Below are positions 6,041 to 6,399 of a stretch of 6,399 bases of DNA, piece after piece. The stretch is from Bacillota bacterium (GTDB lineage Bacteria > Bacillota > Bacilli > Alicyclobacillales > SLC66): assembly GCA_021846145.1 (NCBI GenBank), contig JAJZCJ010000189.1, forward strand, positions 1 to 6,399, written 5' to 3'. The position numbers and the translations under genes are program-made. A model generated the notes under the pieces. The model did not search any database. It was not told where the DNA came from and saw nothing but the letters and a program-made list of their open reading frames with translations. How positions within the stretch are numbered: position 1 is the first letter of the stretch; each line of letters starts with the position of its first letter.

Positions 6041-6056
6041 TATCTCGGAATATAAT
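6028..6056 (+). promoter_or_regulatory. Perfect-consensus sigma-A promoter
   Basis: TTGACA (6028-6033) and TATAAT (6051-6056) are separated by exactly 17 nt. Both hexamers match the housekeeping consensus at every position. Transcription should start near 6063, giving a leader of about 46 nt before the small membrane-protein gene. Such an ideal promoter is rare and is usually held down by a repressor, in keeping with the inverted repeat over its -35 box. Confidence 0.8.
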
Positions 6057-6108
6057 TACATTTCATTTGATGCTTGGTGTATCAGTGGAATGGGGGGCGC
6101 AGAATCCT

Positions 6109-6330
6109 ATGTACGTATGCAATGGAAAAGGATCAACAATTCGACTCTTAGCTGGTATTTTCTTTTGGATATCCATTGCTTTGGGCTTATTTGTTAATAA
6201 GTATTTGGTTCTTATTGGTGGTTTGCCCGCTACGATGTTGATCATATCTTACTTAACTGGATGGTGCCCCACTGAAATGCTGCTCAAAACCTTGGGTGCC
6301 AAACAACAGATAAGGGTTCCAAAATTATAA
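6109..6330 (+). CDS. DUF2892 (YgaP-like transmembrane domain) small membrane protein
   Basis: This 73-residue protein fits the DUF2892 family of stand-alone inner-membrane domains like the C-terminal part of YgaP. The pattern is N-G-x-G-S-T-I-R (5-12), a first membrane helix (about 13-29, LLAGIFFWISIALGLFV), a short turn, a second helix (about 32-50), then TGWCP (50-54), the conserved Cys-Pro end of helix two, and a short polar tail. Family function is unclear; it often accompanies rhodanese or sulfur/redox genes, none of which is visible here. I chose ATG 6109 because family homology begins directly after it and GGGGGG (6092-6097) could serve as a weak ribosome binding site 11 nt upstream. 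Starts at 6067 or 6070 would add 13-14 unconserved residues and lack a site. An additional cysteine at position 4 is unusual to my eye. It is driven by the consensus promoter at 6028-6056. Confidence 0.75.
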   Translation: MYVCNGKGSTIRLLAGIFFWISIALGLFVNKYLVLIGGLPATMLIISYLTGWCPTEMLLKTLGAKQQIRVPKL

Positions 6331-6347
6331 AGCTGCTTGTGTGCCAT

Positions 6348-6399
6348 TCATTTCGTCCAATCTTCAACGCGTAAACCTTCTACTCGTTCGAACTCTCGC
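6348..6399 (-). CDS. Possible 3' end of an unidentified minus-strand gene
   Basis: Reading leftward from the right edge, one frame gives REFERVEGLRVEDWTK and then TGA (6350-6348). The charged, well-formed C-terminal peptide and its position convergent with the membrane-protein gene suggest a real gene entering from the right. Sixteen residues are too few for a family call, and another frame on the same strand stops early. Treat as tentative. Confidence 0.35.
   Translation of the reverse strand, partial: REFERVEGLRVEDWTK

Noticed and set aside
5997..6197. A 66-codon plus-strand protein
   Set aside because: It runs through the promoter and then overlaps the DUF2892 gene out of frame; no recognisable motif, no ribosome binding site.

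Overview
The window looks like a chromosomal segment of an endospore-forming Firmicute of the Bacillales type (perhaps Paenibacillus, Brevibacillus, Alicyclobacillus or a relative). The pointers are strong AGGAGG-like ribosome binding sites, moderate GC, a textbook sigma-A promoter, and two proteins of the YheC/YheD ATP-grasp family, which is associated with the endospore coat. The genus is inference only.

Region 1 (1-420): the 5' end of a minus-strand YheC/YheD-type ATP-grasp gene runs off the left edge. It is separated by a divergent 170-bp intergenic region from the main operon.

Region 2 (421-4374): four overlapping plus-strand genes form one translationally coupled operon. They encode phosphoenolpyruvate mutase, phosphonopyruvate decarboxylase, 2-aminoethylphosphonate (AEP) transaminase and a short YheC/YheD-like ATP-grasp protein. 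The first three form the classical route PEP -> phosphonopyruvate -> phosphonoacetaldehyde -> AEP; all three carry their diagnostic active-site motifs and look intact. The fourth is a plausible ligase that would activate a carboxylate and join it to an amine, AEP being the obvious candidate. No cytidylyltransferase, glycosyltransferase or transporter is visible, so the final product is unknown. This operon, flanked by a second ATP-grasp of the same family, is the most interesting part of the window.

Region 3 (4421-5401): an intact minus-strand metallo-beta-lactamase-fold hydrolase, convergent with the operon.

Region 4 (5452-5936): a decayed stretch. A MerR-family regulator remnant (helix-turn-helix in one frame, then an internal deletion and frameshift) runs directly into the C-terminal fragment of a major facilitator superfamily transporter in a third frame. 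This is probably the scar of a regulator-efflux locus.

Region 5 (5937-6399): a perfect-consensus sigma-A promoter (TTGACA, 17-bp spacer, TATAAT), with an inverted repeat over its -35 box, precedes a small DUF2892/YgaP-like membrane protein. The last about 50 bases may hold the 3' end of an unidentified minus-strand gene. No tRNA, rRNA, CRISPR array or insertion sequence was seen.
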